NCBI RefSeq assembly: GCF_035712445.1
Contig: NZ_DASTAT010000086.1
Location: 18,667-82,666, forward strand
Reading direction: 5' to 3'
DNA from: Oligoflexus sp.
GTDB taxonomy: Bacteria > Bdellovibrionota_B > Oligoflexia > Oligoflexales > Oligoflexaceae
DNA length: 64,000 bases
Under the pieces are notes generated by a model, which made no database searches, was not told the origin of the DNA, and worked only from the letters and a program-made list of their open reading frames with translations. This document shows, in pieces, positions 17,239-27,152 of this stretch. The position numbers and the translations under genes are program-made. Position 1 is the first letter of the stretch; every line of letters begins with the position of its first letter.

Positions 17239-20200
17239 TTGAGGATGACAGCTTTGCCTAAAATTGAGCAGACCCGGATCATCAAAGAACTCTATCGCTC
17301 GCCCCGAACCGTCGTCTTCCTCGTTGAATCAGAAATCCACGGGACCTGTGCATTCAAGACGGTGAATCCTGATTCGGATTTGGCTTTGGCTTCGCTCGAA
17401 AATCTGCGCTATGAAGCTGAAATACTGTATTCGTTGGACGATCCTCGGCTGCTCAAACCTCTCGCCTTGGACGAGACACCCGGCTCGCAGGGGCTCTATC
17501 TCCCTTTTTTCGACGCCCCTTCTTTAGCCGCTCGCTTGAATCGTGAAGGCGGGATGAGCCTGCAGCAATTCTGGGACTGTGCGCGGCAGGTCCTGGAAGT
17601 CCTGACTTATATACACAGCAAGGGTCTTGTCCATAAGGATATCAATCCAAATAACATCCTCGTGGCATCGCAAGAGACCACCGTTCGACTGATAGACTTT
17701 GAAATTGCAAGCCGCGTGTGGGACGACAGGCAGAAGGATTTCACGTCCGATCATCTGGAAGGCACGCTTGCCTATATGTCTCCAGAACAGACGGGGCGGG
17801 TCGATATGCCAGTCGATGCGCGGAGCGACCTCTATTCCTTTGGCATCTCCTGCTTTGAAATGCTGACGGGCAAACTTCCTTTTCAGGCTCACGATAGAAT
17901 TGGCTTCATCCACGCTCATCTTAGCCTCGAAGCCCCGGATCCTCGCAAATTGCGCTCGGATCTTCCCAGGGAACTTGCGGCCATCATTCAGAAACTGCTT
18001 TTGAAGAATCCCAAAGAGCGCTATCAGAGCGCCTATGGGCTCCTGCGCGATCTGGAGCAGCTGTTTGCGCCAGACGCTTTGAAGGTATCCGAATTTATTC
18101 TGGGCCGCGATGATCTGCCCGTTCATTTTGAAGCGCCGCATCAGTTGCTGGGCCGTGAGCAGGAAACGCTGAAGATCGAGCAAGCCTTCGCCTTGAGCAG
18201 TCAGGGGCAGATTCACATCTGCGGCCTCGCGGGAGCTTCGGGTGTCGGCAAGTCGAGCCTCGCCCGGCACGCCCGCAGCTTGACCCTCAAGCAGCAAGGG
18301 CTTTATCTGGAGAGCAAATGCGAGCAAGGTCAGCAGCATGCCTCCTTCTTCCCCTTCCAGCAGCTTTTCAAGATGATCGTTCAACGCTGGCAGTCCATGC
18401 CCGAGAGCCAGTTTAAAGAACTGGCTGCTGAACTGCGCAGAGGCATAGGCGAGCAATTGAAGGCTCTGGAACAGATTACCGTCGCGATGCAGGTTCTGAC
18501 TCAAGACCTGCCTGAACTTCCGAGCTGTGGCCTGAAAGAGGCCGAGGATCGTCTTGCGTTTGTGACCATCGAAGTTCTGAGGGCCCTGGGCCGCAATCAG
18601 ATTCTGACTCTCTTCTTCGACGACATCCAATGGATGGATCAGGCCTCTCTTCAGCTGCTCAGCAGCATCATCGAGCAGGCCGATGGTTTACGCCTCTTTG
18701 TGCTGATGGCCTACCGGGTCCATGAAACCGGCGAGAATGCCAAGGCCATTGCTCTTCTGCGACGCTTGCAGAACCAGCCCAACTGCCATCTGCATGATAT
18801 CCGTGATTTTGATGAGGCACGGACGAGTCTTTACTTGAACAAGGTTTTTCCGCGCTTGAAGGACCATGCATCCCTTACTTCATATGTTCACGAGCGAACC
18901 AAGGGCAATCCATACTATCTCGGCCAGTATCTTAGACGGGCGGCCGAGGAGCGGATCATCAGCTTTAATTTCGCTCAGGGATATTGGGAAGCTGACCTGA
19001 CTCGTCTGCAGCAGATGCTGATCGCGGATGACCTCGCCGGCTTTCTCGTGCATGAACTCGATAGACTTGACCGCAGGACTTTGAAGATCGCCCAGATGGC
19101 CGCTATTCTCGGTTTTGAATTTACGCTCGCCGAGCTCCAGCAGCTGTCAGGCTGGTCCTATCGTGATTTAAAGAGCGCTCTCAGCGATTGCGCAAAAGCC
19201 TCCATCGTCATGCCCATGAATGAACAAGCTCAGAGGTTTTTGAAGTATGGTGAACGTCAGTTAAGCTCCGACCGACCCACCTCCTATCGCTTCCAGCACG
19301 ACCGCATGTATCAAGCCTGCTACCAAATGCTGAGCGAGCATGAGGCCCAGGAATGGCACTTTCGATTCGGCAGGATCCTCGAACAGGATCATTCGACTCA
19401 TACTGATGCCGAGCGTTTTATGCTGATGGTGGAACACTTGAACCGCGGATGCGCTTGGATGAAGTCTCGCGAGGAAAAACTCGCTTTGGCTCACTATAAT
19501 GCAGAGGCGGCTCAAACATGCTTCGACAAGGTGGCATTTCAAAAGGCCGAGCAGCTTTTGCAGCAGATCGAGGGACTGCTTGGAGCGGAACTCTGGTCCC
19601 ATCATGAACTGGCCTGGACAAGCTGCCTTCTGCTGACCCAACTTGCCTATCACGCGGGGCGAATGGCCGACGGGGACCGCACCTGGCAGACGATGCTTCT
19701 GCACGCCCGGACTCAGGAGCAGAAGGCTGAACTATATCGGCATAAGCTGGAACTGCTCAGCGCTGTCGGTGAAAAATCTGCGGCAATCGAGGCGGGACTG
19801 CGAGGCCTGAAGGAATTAGGGATATCGGTCAGCGCTCGGCCCAACCCATTCCAGGTTCTCACGGAAACGGCCCGCACCCTTCCCATGATGGCCCTTGTGA
19901 ATGTCGAGGCCCTGCTGCAGCGTCCCATGGTGGATGGATCGGATCGACTCGCGCTCAAGCTGCTCGTGAGTCTTGCCCCTGCGGCTTATACCTCGGGACA
20001 GGAAAACCTTTATGTGGTGGCCATCATGAAGGCCGTGCGACTGACCCTGCGCAAAGGCATCTCCGAAGACTCCGCCTTGACGTTTGTCTATGGGGGAGGC
20101 GTGGCTATGATTGCCTTTGGGATCGCTGGCCTCGCCCGAAAATTCGCAGGGCTTGCCGATCGACTCAATGCTGAGCGCCAGGACCTCAGGAACCGGGCCA

Positions 20201-22461
20201 AGATTCGCTTTCTCAATGGTGCCTTCGTCTATTCGTGGCTGCGGCCCTGGAGGGCGATTTCTCCCTATGTGAAGGAAGGCCGCGACGCCGGGCTCATGAC
20301 AGGGGATTTCTATTTCACAAGGCTCTGTACGCTTCACTATCAGGAATGGGATCTTCAGTTTTCCTTGGACGAGGAGATTGCCTCCCTTGAGGAGCGCTTG
20401 CGCTTCGTTAAAAGCTTAGGCCCTGTGCCTCTGGACGATGCTGCCGCGTTGATGGCACCACATCTGGCCGTGGCTCAGGAATTGCGAAACGGTGAGTCGA
20501 ACTTTTCCTTCGACGCGCACTGCGACGCCATGCGGGAAAAAGATTATGCATCAGGCAGCGCCATCACCTGTCTGCTGCTTCTGAAAAGAGCCTGGTTCCT
20601 GGGGCAGTGGGACGAAGCTCGCGAATGGGACCTGGAGGTGAGGCGCTTTCAAAAAGGCCTTCTCGGTCTGCCGTGGCTGGTCGATTCCTGCCTCTATCGG
20701 GCCCTTCTGCTGGCCGATTATCCATCACACAAGTCCTGGCCGCTGCGTATCCGCAAGACTTTGGGACTTGGCGTTCAGCTTCTCAAAGCGTATCGCTGGT
20801 ATGCCCTTCAAAGGGAGCAGTTCGCGTTCATCTTCCATCTTCTGTGTGCAGAATGGGCCCAATCCCTCGCATGGCGTGGGAAGGCTCAGCGTCATTACTG
20901 TAAGGCTATTGCTGAGGCTGATCACCAGAACGTGAGCTTCTGGTCGGCATTGGCCTATGAGCGACTCGCCAAAACTCTCCGTTCACAGGGTTTGGATCCT
21001 ATGTCTGATCAAGCTTTGCATAAGAGCCTTTATTACTACAAAAGGTGGGGCAGCAAGCTTCGGGTCAATCAGATTGCACAGCAACTGGGTTTGAACGAGA
21101 ACGCCTTGGAGCCCAGAGAGAACATCTCGGGCGGGCATACCACCACCATTCATCTGGGACATGAGACTCTCGATACGGAAGCCATCGTCACCGCAGCCGA
21201 GTCGTTGGCAGGCGAGGTTGAAATCAATCAAGTCGTCCGCAAACTGCTGCAGCTATCGCTTCAATACAGTGGTTCCGACCGCGTCGTCCTCATTCTCAGG
21301 GACCTCACCGAGGCTTCGCTCATGGTTGTGGGCCACGCAAAGGGCGAGGAGATCGCGGCGGGATTGCGGGAGAGTATCGACAGCTATCCCGACCTTGCTA
21401 AAGGCGCTCTCATGCTGGCGGCTCGCTCCAAAAAAGAGGTTCTGATTCACGACTGCGAGGAGGCCAGGGCCGAACTTGATTACAATGGAGAGCTGCCGCC
21501 CGAATCGCTGGCGATACTGCCCATCATGAACAAAGGCCAGGTAGCGGGGCTGCTCTATCTGGAAAACCATCTCATGAAGAATGCCTATTCTCTGGCCCGC
21601 CTTCGGCTTATGACTTTGCTTTCCAGTCAAATGGCGATCTCCTTGCAGAACGCTTTGCTCTTTGAACAAATGAAAGAGAAGATCTGGCTCGAAAATGAGC
21701 TGGCTGCTGCCAAGGCTGTGCAGGAGACCTTGCTTCCATCCCACGCAAGCTTTGGGGATTTCGAGATCGCGGCCTCGTATCGGGCTGCTGACAGCACAGG
21801 TGGGGATTGGTTTTGGTATCACTTTGCCGAATCCGAGCACAAACTTTATGTGATGATCGGCGATGTCACGGGACACGGCATTCCCTCAGCACTGGTCACA
21901 GGGACAGTATCGGGAGCGATTCAAGCCTGTCTCGGACAGCTCGACGCCTTGGGTTCCAAAGATCCCAGGTCCACCCTTGAATCCATAGCCGCTCACGTGA
22001 ATCACGTCATCTACAATACGGGTCGCAAAGCCAATCGCGTCATGAGCATGGCCTTCATCTGCCTTGATCTTGAGGCTATGCAGGGATATTACCTGAATGC
22101 CGCGCACAATGCCCTCCTTCATCTTCACAGCGCGGGCTTCTCGACTTTACTCGAACCCGGCTCCCTCTTGGGCCAGCTGACGGAGCCGACCTTTGGTTTC
22201 CGATCATTTTCCATTGAAAAGGATGACTGCTTCTTCCTCTTTACCGACGGATTGATTGAAAACGGCGGTACCCAAAGGCAGCAAAAGCTTTCCACAAAAT
22301 CTTTGGGCAAACTCCTCAGCCGGGACGATAGCGCCCGTGAATCCGTAAGCAAGATTGAAGCGAAGACCCAGGAGCTTTGGGATGGGTTCAAGGCGGTGGA
22401 TGATACCACATTCCTGATGGTCAAAGTGCTGTGTTCAGGGGATAAAAAGGCCGCCGCTTGA
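17239..22461 (+). CDS. Giant Ser/Thr kinase - AAA ATPase - GAF - PP2C phosphatase signalling protein
   Basis: 1740 residues. Residues 1-285 are a Hanks-type kinase: the Lys40 in CAFKTVN, catalytic loop HKDINPNN (132-139), DFE where DFG is usual (153-155), and activation-segment YMSPEQTGR. Residues 300-620 are an AAA_16-type ATPase with Walker A GASGVGKS (332-339) and Walker B LFFDDIQWMD. A long helical TPR-like region follows. A GAF domain lies at about 1314-1474 and a SpoIIE/PP2C phosphatase at about 1485-1735 with metal motifs STGGDW, GDVTGHG and FTDGL. The first part matches known large bacterial kinase-ATPase-GAF proteins; the phosphatase end is less common. The start is TTG with GTGAGG 8 bases upstream, or the ATG at 17245. 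Probably cytoplasmic. Confidence 0.93.
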   Translation: MRMTALPKIEQTRIIKELYRSPRTVVFLVESEIHGTCAFKTVNPDSDLALASLENLRYEAEILYSLDDPRLLKPLALDETPGSQGLYLPFFDAPSLAARLNREGGMSLQQFWDCARQVLEVLTYIHSKGLVHKDINPNNILVASQETTVRLIDFEIASRVWDDRQKDFTSDHLEGTLAYMSPEQTGRVDMPVDARSDLYSFGISCFEMLTGKLPFQAHDRIGFIHAHLSLEAPDPRKLRSDLPRELAAIIQKLLLKNPKERYQSAYGLLRDLEQLFAPDALKVSEFILGRDDLPVHFEAPHQLLGREQETLKIEQAFALSSQGQIHICGLAGASGVGKSSLARHARSLTLKQQGLYLESKCEQGQQHASFFPFQQLFKMIVQRWQSMPESQFKELAAELRRGIGEQLKALEQITVAMQVLTQDLPELPSCGLKEAEDRLAFVTIEVLRALGRNQILTLFFDDIQWMDQASLQLLSSIIEQADGLRLFVLMAYRVHETGENAKAIALLRRLQNQPNCHLHDIRDFDEARTSLYLNKVFPRLKDHASLTSYVHERTKGNPYYLGQYLRRAAEERIISFNFAQGYWEADLTRLQQMLIADDLAGFLVHELDRLDRRTLKIAQMAAILGFEFTLAELQQLSGWSYRDLKSALSDCAKASIVMPMNEQAQRFLKYGERQLSSDRPTSYRFQHDRMYQACYQMLSEHEAQEWHFRFGRILEQDHSTHTDAERFMLMVEHLNRGCAWMKSREEKLALAHYNAEAAQTCFDKVAFQKAEQLLQQIEGLLGAELWSHHELAWTSCLLLTQLAYHAGRMADGDRTWQTMLLHARTQEQKAELYRHKLELLSAVGEKSAAIEAGLRGLKELGISVSARPNPFQVLTETARTLPMMALVNVEALLQRPMVDGSDRLALKLLVSLAPAAYTSGQENLYVVAIMKAVRLTLRKGISEDSALTFVYGGGVAMIAFGIAGLARKFAGLADRLNAERQDLRNRAKIRFLNGAFVYSWLRPWRAISPYVKEGRDAGLMTGDFYFTRLCTLHYQEWDLQFSLDEEIASLEERLRFVKSLGPVPLDDAAALMAPHLAVAQELRNGESNFSFDAHCDAMREKDYASGSAITCLLLLKRAWFLGQWDEAREWDLEVRRFQKGLLGLPWLVDSCLYRALLLADYPSHKSWPLRIRKTLGLGVQLLKAYRWYALQREQFAFIFHLLCAEWAQSLAWRGKAQRHYCKAIAEADHQNVSFWSALAYERLAKTLRSQGLDPMSDQALHKSLYYYKRWGSKLRVNQIAQQLGLNENALEPRENISGGHTTTIHLGHETLDTEAIVTAAESLAGEVEINQVVRKLLQLSLQYSGSDRVVLILRDLTEASLMVVGHAKGEEIAAGLRESIDSYPDLAKGALMLAARSKKEVLIHDCEEARAELDYNGELPPESLAILPIMNKGQVAGLLYLENHLMKNAYSLARLRLMTLLSSQMAISLQNALLFEQMKEKIWLENELAAAKAVQETLLPSHASFGDFEIAASYRAADSTGGDWFWYHFAESEHKLYVMIGDVTGHGIPSALVTGTVSGAIQACLGQLDALGSKDPRSTLESIAAHVNHVIYNTGRKANRVMSMAFICLDLEAMQGYYLNAAHNALLHLHSAGFSTLLEPGSLLGQLTEPTFGFRSFSIEKDDCFFLFTDGLIENGGTQRQQKLSTKSLGKLLSRDDSARESVSKIEAKTQELWDGFKAVDDTTFLMVKVLCSGDKKAAA

Positions 22462-22583
22462 TAAGCCTTTCTGTCAGAACCTCCCCGCCGCTCGCTTAGA
22501 CTTCTCTTAGATTCCTGTCATGCTGCGCTCTTTAATTTACCAGCGTCACGTCCATCATCACGTTAAAGCTAAAGGGTCTTTCC

Positions 22584-24323
22584 ATGACACAGACAGCAGC
22601 TGCGAAGCGAGCTTCCCGATCCGAGCGTTTCCTTGACCTCATTGAGCGTGTGGGGAATATGCTCCCCGAACCGGTTATTCTTTTTAGCCTTTTAACCGCT
22701 CTCGTCTTTATGCTGTCGGCCTGGGGAACCGCCGCCCGCTGGGAGGTCCAACCGCAGAAGCTTGTCATTGCGACCCAGGAAAAAGTGGATGTGAATGGAC
22801 AGGTGATCCAGGAAGCTCAGCGCGGTGCCGACGGCAAAGTCATACGGACCCTGGCCCCTCACGGCGAGCCGATTGGGACGCGAAGCCTTCTTACCCAGGA
22901 AGGGATCTATTGGTTCTTCTCGTCCATGCTCGGCAACTTCACCCGCAGTCCGGCTCTGGGCCTGATCTTTGTGGCCATGATCGGCATTGGATTTGCCGAA
23001 CGCTTTGGATTTTTCAGCGCGCTGATGCGTTTTCTGGCCTTTGCCACCCCGAAAAGGCTTTTAACGCCGGTGATTGTTCTGGTCGGCGCCAACTCCTCGG
23101 TGGCCAGTGATGCCGGTTATATTATCCTTCCGCCTTTGGCCGCCGCCCTTTATCTGGCGGTCGGACGGCATCCGATTGCAGGCCTCGCCGCAGCCTTTGC
23201 CGGGGTTTCAGGAGGCTTTGGCGGTGGATTTTTTCCAACCGGAGGGGATGGGGCGCTGGCCGGTTTTGCGACGAGCGCGGCCCATGTCCTGGACCCTTCC
23301 TATACTGTGAATATCACGCATAACCTTTATTTTAAGGCCGGATCGGCTTTGATCGTGATGCTGGCCGGATGGTTCGTGACCGATAAAATCGTTGAACCGC
23401 GTCTTCATAAATCCTCGGCCTGGGGCAATGCCCAGGATAATCAAACCCTGGCCAACCTGAGTCTGGATGGTCATGAGAAGCAGGCGCTGCTCGGAGCTAT
23501 TCTCACAATGGTCGGCATTGCCGGCCTCTTTTTGGCCCTGATTCTGATACCCGGCATGCCTTTGCATGGTACAGGGCAGCCGACCCTGGCGTCGGGTCAT
23601 GTCCTTATGGAAGGTCCGGCGGCGGCTCTGCAGAGCGGTTTTCAGGGAGCATTAAGGGCGGTGGAACGAGCCGGTGATCGCTGGTCGCAGGTGATCGTCC
23701 CCATGATTTTCTGCGTCTTCTTTTTCCCCGGCCTTGTCTATGGACTGATCACAAGGCAAATCCAGGGGCAGAAGGAACTGATCGAAGGCCTTTATCACGG
23801 CGTCCGTTCGATCGTGCCGGTGCTTGTCATCATGTTTTTCCTGGCTCAATTCGTCGAGTCTTTGAAGTATACAGGGCTTGATCGCATGCTCGCCTATGCC
23901 GGCGGTTCGCTCCTCGTGCAGGTGGATCTGCCGGTGCCTCTTCTGCTCGTTCTCTTCATCCTGGTCGTGATTCTGGGTGACTTCGCCATGAGCGGCATGC
24001 TCAGCAAATTCGGTGTGCTGGCCCCGATCTTTATTCCGATGTTCATGATGGTCGGCATGAGCCCGGAGCTGACGACGGCCGCTTATCGCATTGGGGATTC
24101 GGTGGTGAACATCATCACGCCGCTCAACAGCTACCTGCTCATCATCCTCGCGGTCATGCACAAGTATAGGCCGCAGGCAGGCCTTGGGACTTTGATTTCC
24201 CTCATGGTGCCATATACCCTGGTTTTCTTCGTGGTGTGGACCAGCTTTCTGATCGGCTGGTATATCCTGGGCTGGCCGCTCGGCACCGAGGCTCCGATTC
24301 ATTACGAGCCTCAGGCCGGTTGA
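22584..24323 (+). CDS. abgT: AbgT family transporter
   Basis: 579 residues, about 12-13 membrane helices with a long loop after the first (residues 50-100), typical for AbgT. Recognisable blocks are ERVGNMLPEPVILFSLLTAL, the hairpin region with NSSVASDAGYIILPPLAAAL and GGFGGGFFPTGGDGALAGF, and the C-terminal GDSVVNIITPLNSYLLIIL. The family imports p-aminobenzoyl-glutamate in E. coli and exports sulfonamides (antifolates) in others. No abgA/abgB peptidase genes flank it, so the substrate is open. Confidence 0.9.
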   Translation: MTQTAAAKRASRSERFLDLIERVGNMLPEPVILFSLLTALVFMLSAWGTAARWEVQPQKLVIATQEKVDVNGQVIQEAQRGADGKVIRTLAPHGEPIGTRSLLTQEGIYWFFSSMLGNFTRSPALGLIFVAMIGIGFAERFGFFSALMRFLAFATPKRLLTPVIVLVGANSSVASDAGYIILPPLAAALYLAVGRHPIAGLAAAFAGVSGGFGGGFFPTGGDGALAGFATSAAHVLDPSYTVNITHNLYFKAGSALIVMLAGWFVTDKIVEPRLHKSSAWGNAQDNQTLANLSLDGHEKQALLGAILTMVGIAGLFLALILIPGMPLHGTGQPTLASGHVLMEGPAAALQSGFQGALRAVERAGDRWSQVIVPMIFCVFFFPGLVYGLITRQIQGQKELIEGLYHGVRSIVPVLVIMFFLAQFVESLKYTGLDRMLAYAGGSLLVQVDLPVPLLLVLFILVVILGDFAMSGMLSKFGVLAPIFIPMFMMVGMSPELTTAAYRIGDSVVNIITPLNSYLLIILAVMHKYRPQAGLGTLISLMVPYTLVFFVVWTSFLIGWYILGWPLGTEAPIHYEPQAG

Positions 24324-24327
24324 CGCT

Positions 24328-26091
24328 TCAGGAAGTCTTTTTGATCGGCGGATGCGAGATCGGATTCGCCGTATCACCCACGGCCTGCTGTGAGAAAGCC
24401 GATTTGGGAATCAGATCACTGAAGCGAATCGAATTCTTGCGGTGCTGGATCTGGGCGATCGCCTCCGCAAAGTCCTGGATCACTTTATTGGTCTGATACT
24501 TCGACGGCAGTTCCATAAAGATCCCATTCACGGCCATGTCGATGGCGGACAGATAATTCTTCACGGTCGGTTCGATGAGGGCCTGCAGACGGTCCTGCTC
24601 CTGCTGACGAATCTTCATCAATTCGGAGTCCCACAGCGTAGGATCGGGCACCTCGCGTCTGACTTTTTCCGCGTAGGCATCAGCCCGCGCCCGAACTTTG
24701 GCGGCTTCGTCATTGGCCTGCACCACGATCGCTTCCACGGTTTTCTCAACCGTACGCGTGCGGGTCCGGGCTTCTTCCACGATCTTGAGAGCGATCTTCT
24801 CGGCATCATGGGTGATGGCCGCTGCGGACTGGCGTGCGGACTGGAACATGGAGCTTTCGAGGACTTTGATTTCCTCGGCTTTGAAATTTCTTTCATTGTT
24901 GGCGGTTTCAATCAAGGCCTGGGCTCGTTCGCGGGCGCTGCTCAGGATGGATCGCGTTTCATCTTCCAGGCGCTTGCGTTCGCCGGCCAGATGCTCGTCG
25001 CTTTCCTTGGCCTTGCGGGCCAAAAGAACATCCTGCTCCTTCACCTGGCGCAAAAGATCAGCCTTGGTCCTGTCGATCAGGTCCTGGGCTTCTTTTTCCG
25101 CGGCTTTGCGGGCCTGGCTGATTTTAGTGTTGGCCGCGTTGATGCGAGCCTCATTTTCCTTTTCCACCTTGAATTGAATCTCGCTGGCTTCCTTCGCGGC
25201 ATTGGCCAGGATGGTTTGGGCTTCCTCTTTGGCATTCGCGACCATCAGCTTCATTTCCGCAAGGCCGCTATTTTTTTCCTTCAGAAAGCTGACTTCGGCA
25301 TTGTGCGTGCGGCGACGGACTTCTTCCGCCTCATGCTGGGCGACGCGGATGATGTCGGCCGCTTTCTGATTGGCTTCCAGAATAAGGCGCTTGGCGGCGG
25401 ATTCCGATTCGCGATGGACTTCCAAGGCCGTGGCCTCGGTGGCCCTGATCAAAGCCTCGTTCTTACTGCGGCCGTCCTGAAGGATTCGGGCAACCTGCTC
25501 CTCGGCCTTGCGTTTCATATCCTGAAATTCAATTTCAAGGGCGCGCAGCTGCTTTTTACGATTCTGCTCCATCTCCTCGGTCAGGATCTTGGCTTCGGCC
25601 TGCATTTTATTGCGGTGATTTTCCAGCTCGATGCTGAGCTTTTCCTTCTCCGCCTCGTAATCATGCTTGATGGCCTTCAGCTTGCTGTCGGTTTCGCTCT
25701 GCAGCGATTCGATCGCCTGCTTATAACGCCTTTCTGTAATATCCATGGTCTCAGCCAGAGTGCGGATGCTCTCCTGCTGGTGGCTGATGGTCGCCTGATG
25801 CTTTTTGATATCGGATTCGAGCGCGTGCGCTTCGCGCCGTCTGCTGGCATTGATTTCTTCCTGGGCACGCAGCTCGGCCTCGGCCTGGACCTTCATCCGG
25901 ATCGAGTCTTCCGTCTCCTTCTCAAGACGTTCGATGTGCCCCTGCGAGATGGCGATGGTCTGGGCCAGATACTCGGCTGCGCCGGTCAGCTCTGCAATCT
26001 TGAGCTCAAGAGCATCGCGTTCCGCCTTGGTGGGTCCGCCATCGGAATTCGCTGCGATAGTGAGTAAACGCGCCTGTTTTTGGTCGCTCAT
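24328..26091 (-). CDS. Long coiled-coil protein of unknown function
   Basis: 587 residues, almost entirely charged heptad-like helix from about 20 to 500, rich in Glu, Lys, Ala and Arg (for example KAAEKEAQDLIDRTKADLLR). It has no membrane segment, Walker motif or signal peptide. The C-terminal 80 residues are different and perhaps globular: YLSAIDMAVNGIFMELPSKY, then a Pro-rich tail. Such proteins act as cytoskeletal filaments, polar scaffolds or gliding-complex parts in other bacteria. No family match is recognised. The stop is 4 bases from the convergent abgT stop. ATG sits behind GAAGGG. Confidence 0.75.
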   Translation of the reverse strand: MSDQKQARLLTIAANSDGGPTKAERDALELKIAELTGAAEYLAQTIAISQGHIERLEKETEDSIRMKVQAEAELRAQEEINASRRREAHALESDIKKHQATISHQQESIRTLAETMDITERRYKQAIESLQSETDSKLKAIKHDYEAEKEKLSIELENHRNKMQAEAKILTEEMEQNRKKQLRALEIEFQDMKRKAEEQVARILQDGRSKNEALIRATEATALEVHRESESAAKRLILEANQKAADIIRVAQHEAEEVRRRTHNAEVSFLKEKNSGLAEMKLMVANAKEEAQTILANAAKEASEIQFKVEKENEARINAANTKISQARKAAEKEAQDLIDRTKADLLRQVKEQDVLLARKAKESDEHLAGERKRLEDETRSILSSARERAQALIETANNERNFKAEEIKVLESSMFQSARQSAAAITHDAEKIALKIVEEARTRTRTVEKTVEAIVVQANDEAAKVRARADAYAEKVRREVPDPTLWDSELMKIRQQEQDRLQALIEPTVKNYLSAIDMAVNGIFMELPSKYQTNKVIQDFAEAIAQIQHRKNSIRFSDLIPKSAFSQQAVGDTANPISHPPIKKTS

Positions 26092-26196
26092 AAATAACCC
26101 TTCAAGGTTGGCTCTTGGCTTCTTCCAGGTATTTCGGCGCTATTTCCATGAAGCCTTAAAGGATTCGTAAGACCGCAGTTTCCCACTTTCAAATCC

Positions 26197-26211
26197 GCCT
26201 CTTAAAGAGGC
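26197..26211. terminator. Small hairpin downstream of the pirin gene
   Basis: GCCTCT-TAA-AGAGGC, a 6-bp stem. It lies 48 bases after the pirin stop on the minus strand and upstream of the coiled-coil gene. Neither side has a strong T tract, so it may be a weak terminator or merely a local palindrome. Confidence 0.3.
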
Positions 26212-26258
26212 AGTTTTCAAATATTACCGGGCGGAAGATTTGGGTTTGCCGCAAAATT

Positions 26259-27041
26259 TCAGCGCGGTTTCGGAAAGAGCGGGTAAGGCAGCTCCAGCGG
26301 CACACGGATCCATATCAAACGGAGGGTCTCAGACGGCAGCAGTTTCCATGTCGTCTCCGTTTCAGCCTGATGCACGATGAAATCCCTGCTTCTAACGGAA
26401 TAGGTCTCGCTTCCGCATTGCAGGGTTCCGGCCCCGTGCAAAACAAGGGCGGCCCAGCCCATCCCGGCAGCGATGCTTCCGTCCGCTTTATCACCAGGCG
26501 AAAGCTTAAGATCGTGCATGCTGACGTCCGGGGTCACAAGCGAAATGGGGCTGCCTTCGCCCAGGAGTATCGTGGCGTGATCGCGTTGAAGGAAACGGTT
26601 CCGCGGATACACGGCATAACGCGGCGGCACCATCGTTTCCTGACGAAAGTGAGGATCAAACCAGATCTGGAGTATCTCCGCGGGCGTTTCCACGAAATGC
26701 TCCTCGTGATCGAGTCCCGAACCGGTCTGCATCAGCTGCAGATCACCGCTTTCCATGCGCGAGGCATGACCCAGGCTGTCGCGATGTTCGATCGTGCCTT
26801 CCAGGATATAGCTCATGATTTCGAAACCGCGATGCGGATGCTCCGCGACGGATGAAGGTCGCGCCGCCTGGGCCCAGGCCCAGTAATAAAGCGGCCCTAT
26901 GCGATGAATGGCCGAGCCCTCGCCCGCAAAGCCGATCATCTTCTGCTCGGTGATGGCACCCTGATCAAAGCTGCCCGTGGCCTGTTCGGAAGGGGGCAGT
27001 AGCCTTGTGAAATAGGCGGGAGGACGGGCTTTTTTCACCAT
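26259..27041 (-). CDS. Pirin family protein
   Basis: 260 residues, bicupin. The N-terminal cupin has the pirin metal site: EHPHRGFEIMSYILEGTIEH, and later a second His and a Glu in GSGLDHEEHFV. These fit the usual three-His/one-Glu iron site. Pirins include quercetinases and redox-sensing regulators. I start at the ATG at 27041 (AAGGAG 9 bases upstream); an ATG at 27092 lacks a ribosome site. It is divergent from a MarR gene with an inverted repeat between them, so it may be under MarR control. Confidence 0.88.
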   Translation of the reverse strand: MVKKARPPAYFTRLLPPSEQATGSFDQGAITEQKMIGFAGEGSAIHRIGPLYYWAWAQAARPSSVAEHPHRGFEIMSYILEGTIEHRDSLGHASRMESGDLQLMQTGSGLDHEEHFVETPAEILQIWFDPHFRQETMVPPRYAVYPRNRFLQRDHATILLGEGSPISLVTPDVSMHDLKLSPGDKADGSIAAGMGWAALVLHGAGTLQCGSETYSVRSRDFIVHQAETETTWKLLPSETLRLIWIRVPLELPYPLFPKPR

Positions 27042-27091
27042 CTCTGTGGGCTCCTTGAAATTTGCATTATTGACATATCGACATTCCCTCA

Positions 27092-27124
27092 TAATTAGGA
27101 TACGGATAGTTCGGGTCCTAACTA
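27092..27124. promoter_or_regulatory. Probable MarR operator in the pirin-marR divergent region
   Basis: Imperfect inverted repeat TAATTAGGA (27092-27100) and TCCTAACTA (27116-27124), 8 of 9 matching, 15-base spacer. TTGACA at 27070-27075 could be the -35 of the marR promoter, with its -10 overlapping the left arm. Binding here would repress the efflux operon and perhaps the pirin. Start codons lie at 27041 (-) and 27153 (+). Confidence 0.5.
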
Positions 27125-27152
27125 CTTGCCCTTTTCAGCCAGGAGGCTGACT

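Noticed and set aside
24442-26067. 541-codon plus-strand ORF
   Set aside because: Antisense to the coiled-coil gene; its Leu/Phe/Gly repeats simply mirror Glu/Lys/Ala codons of the real gene.
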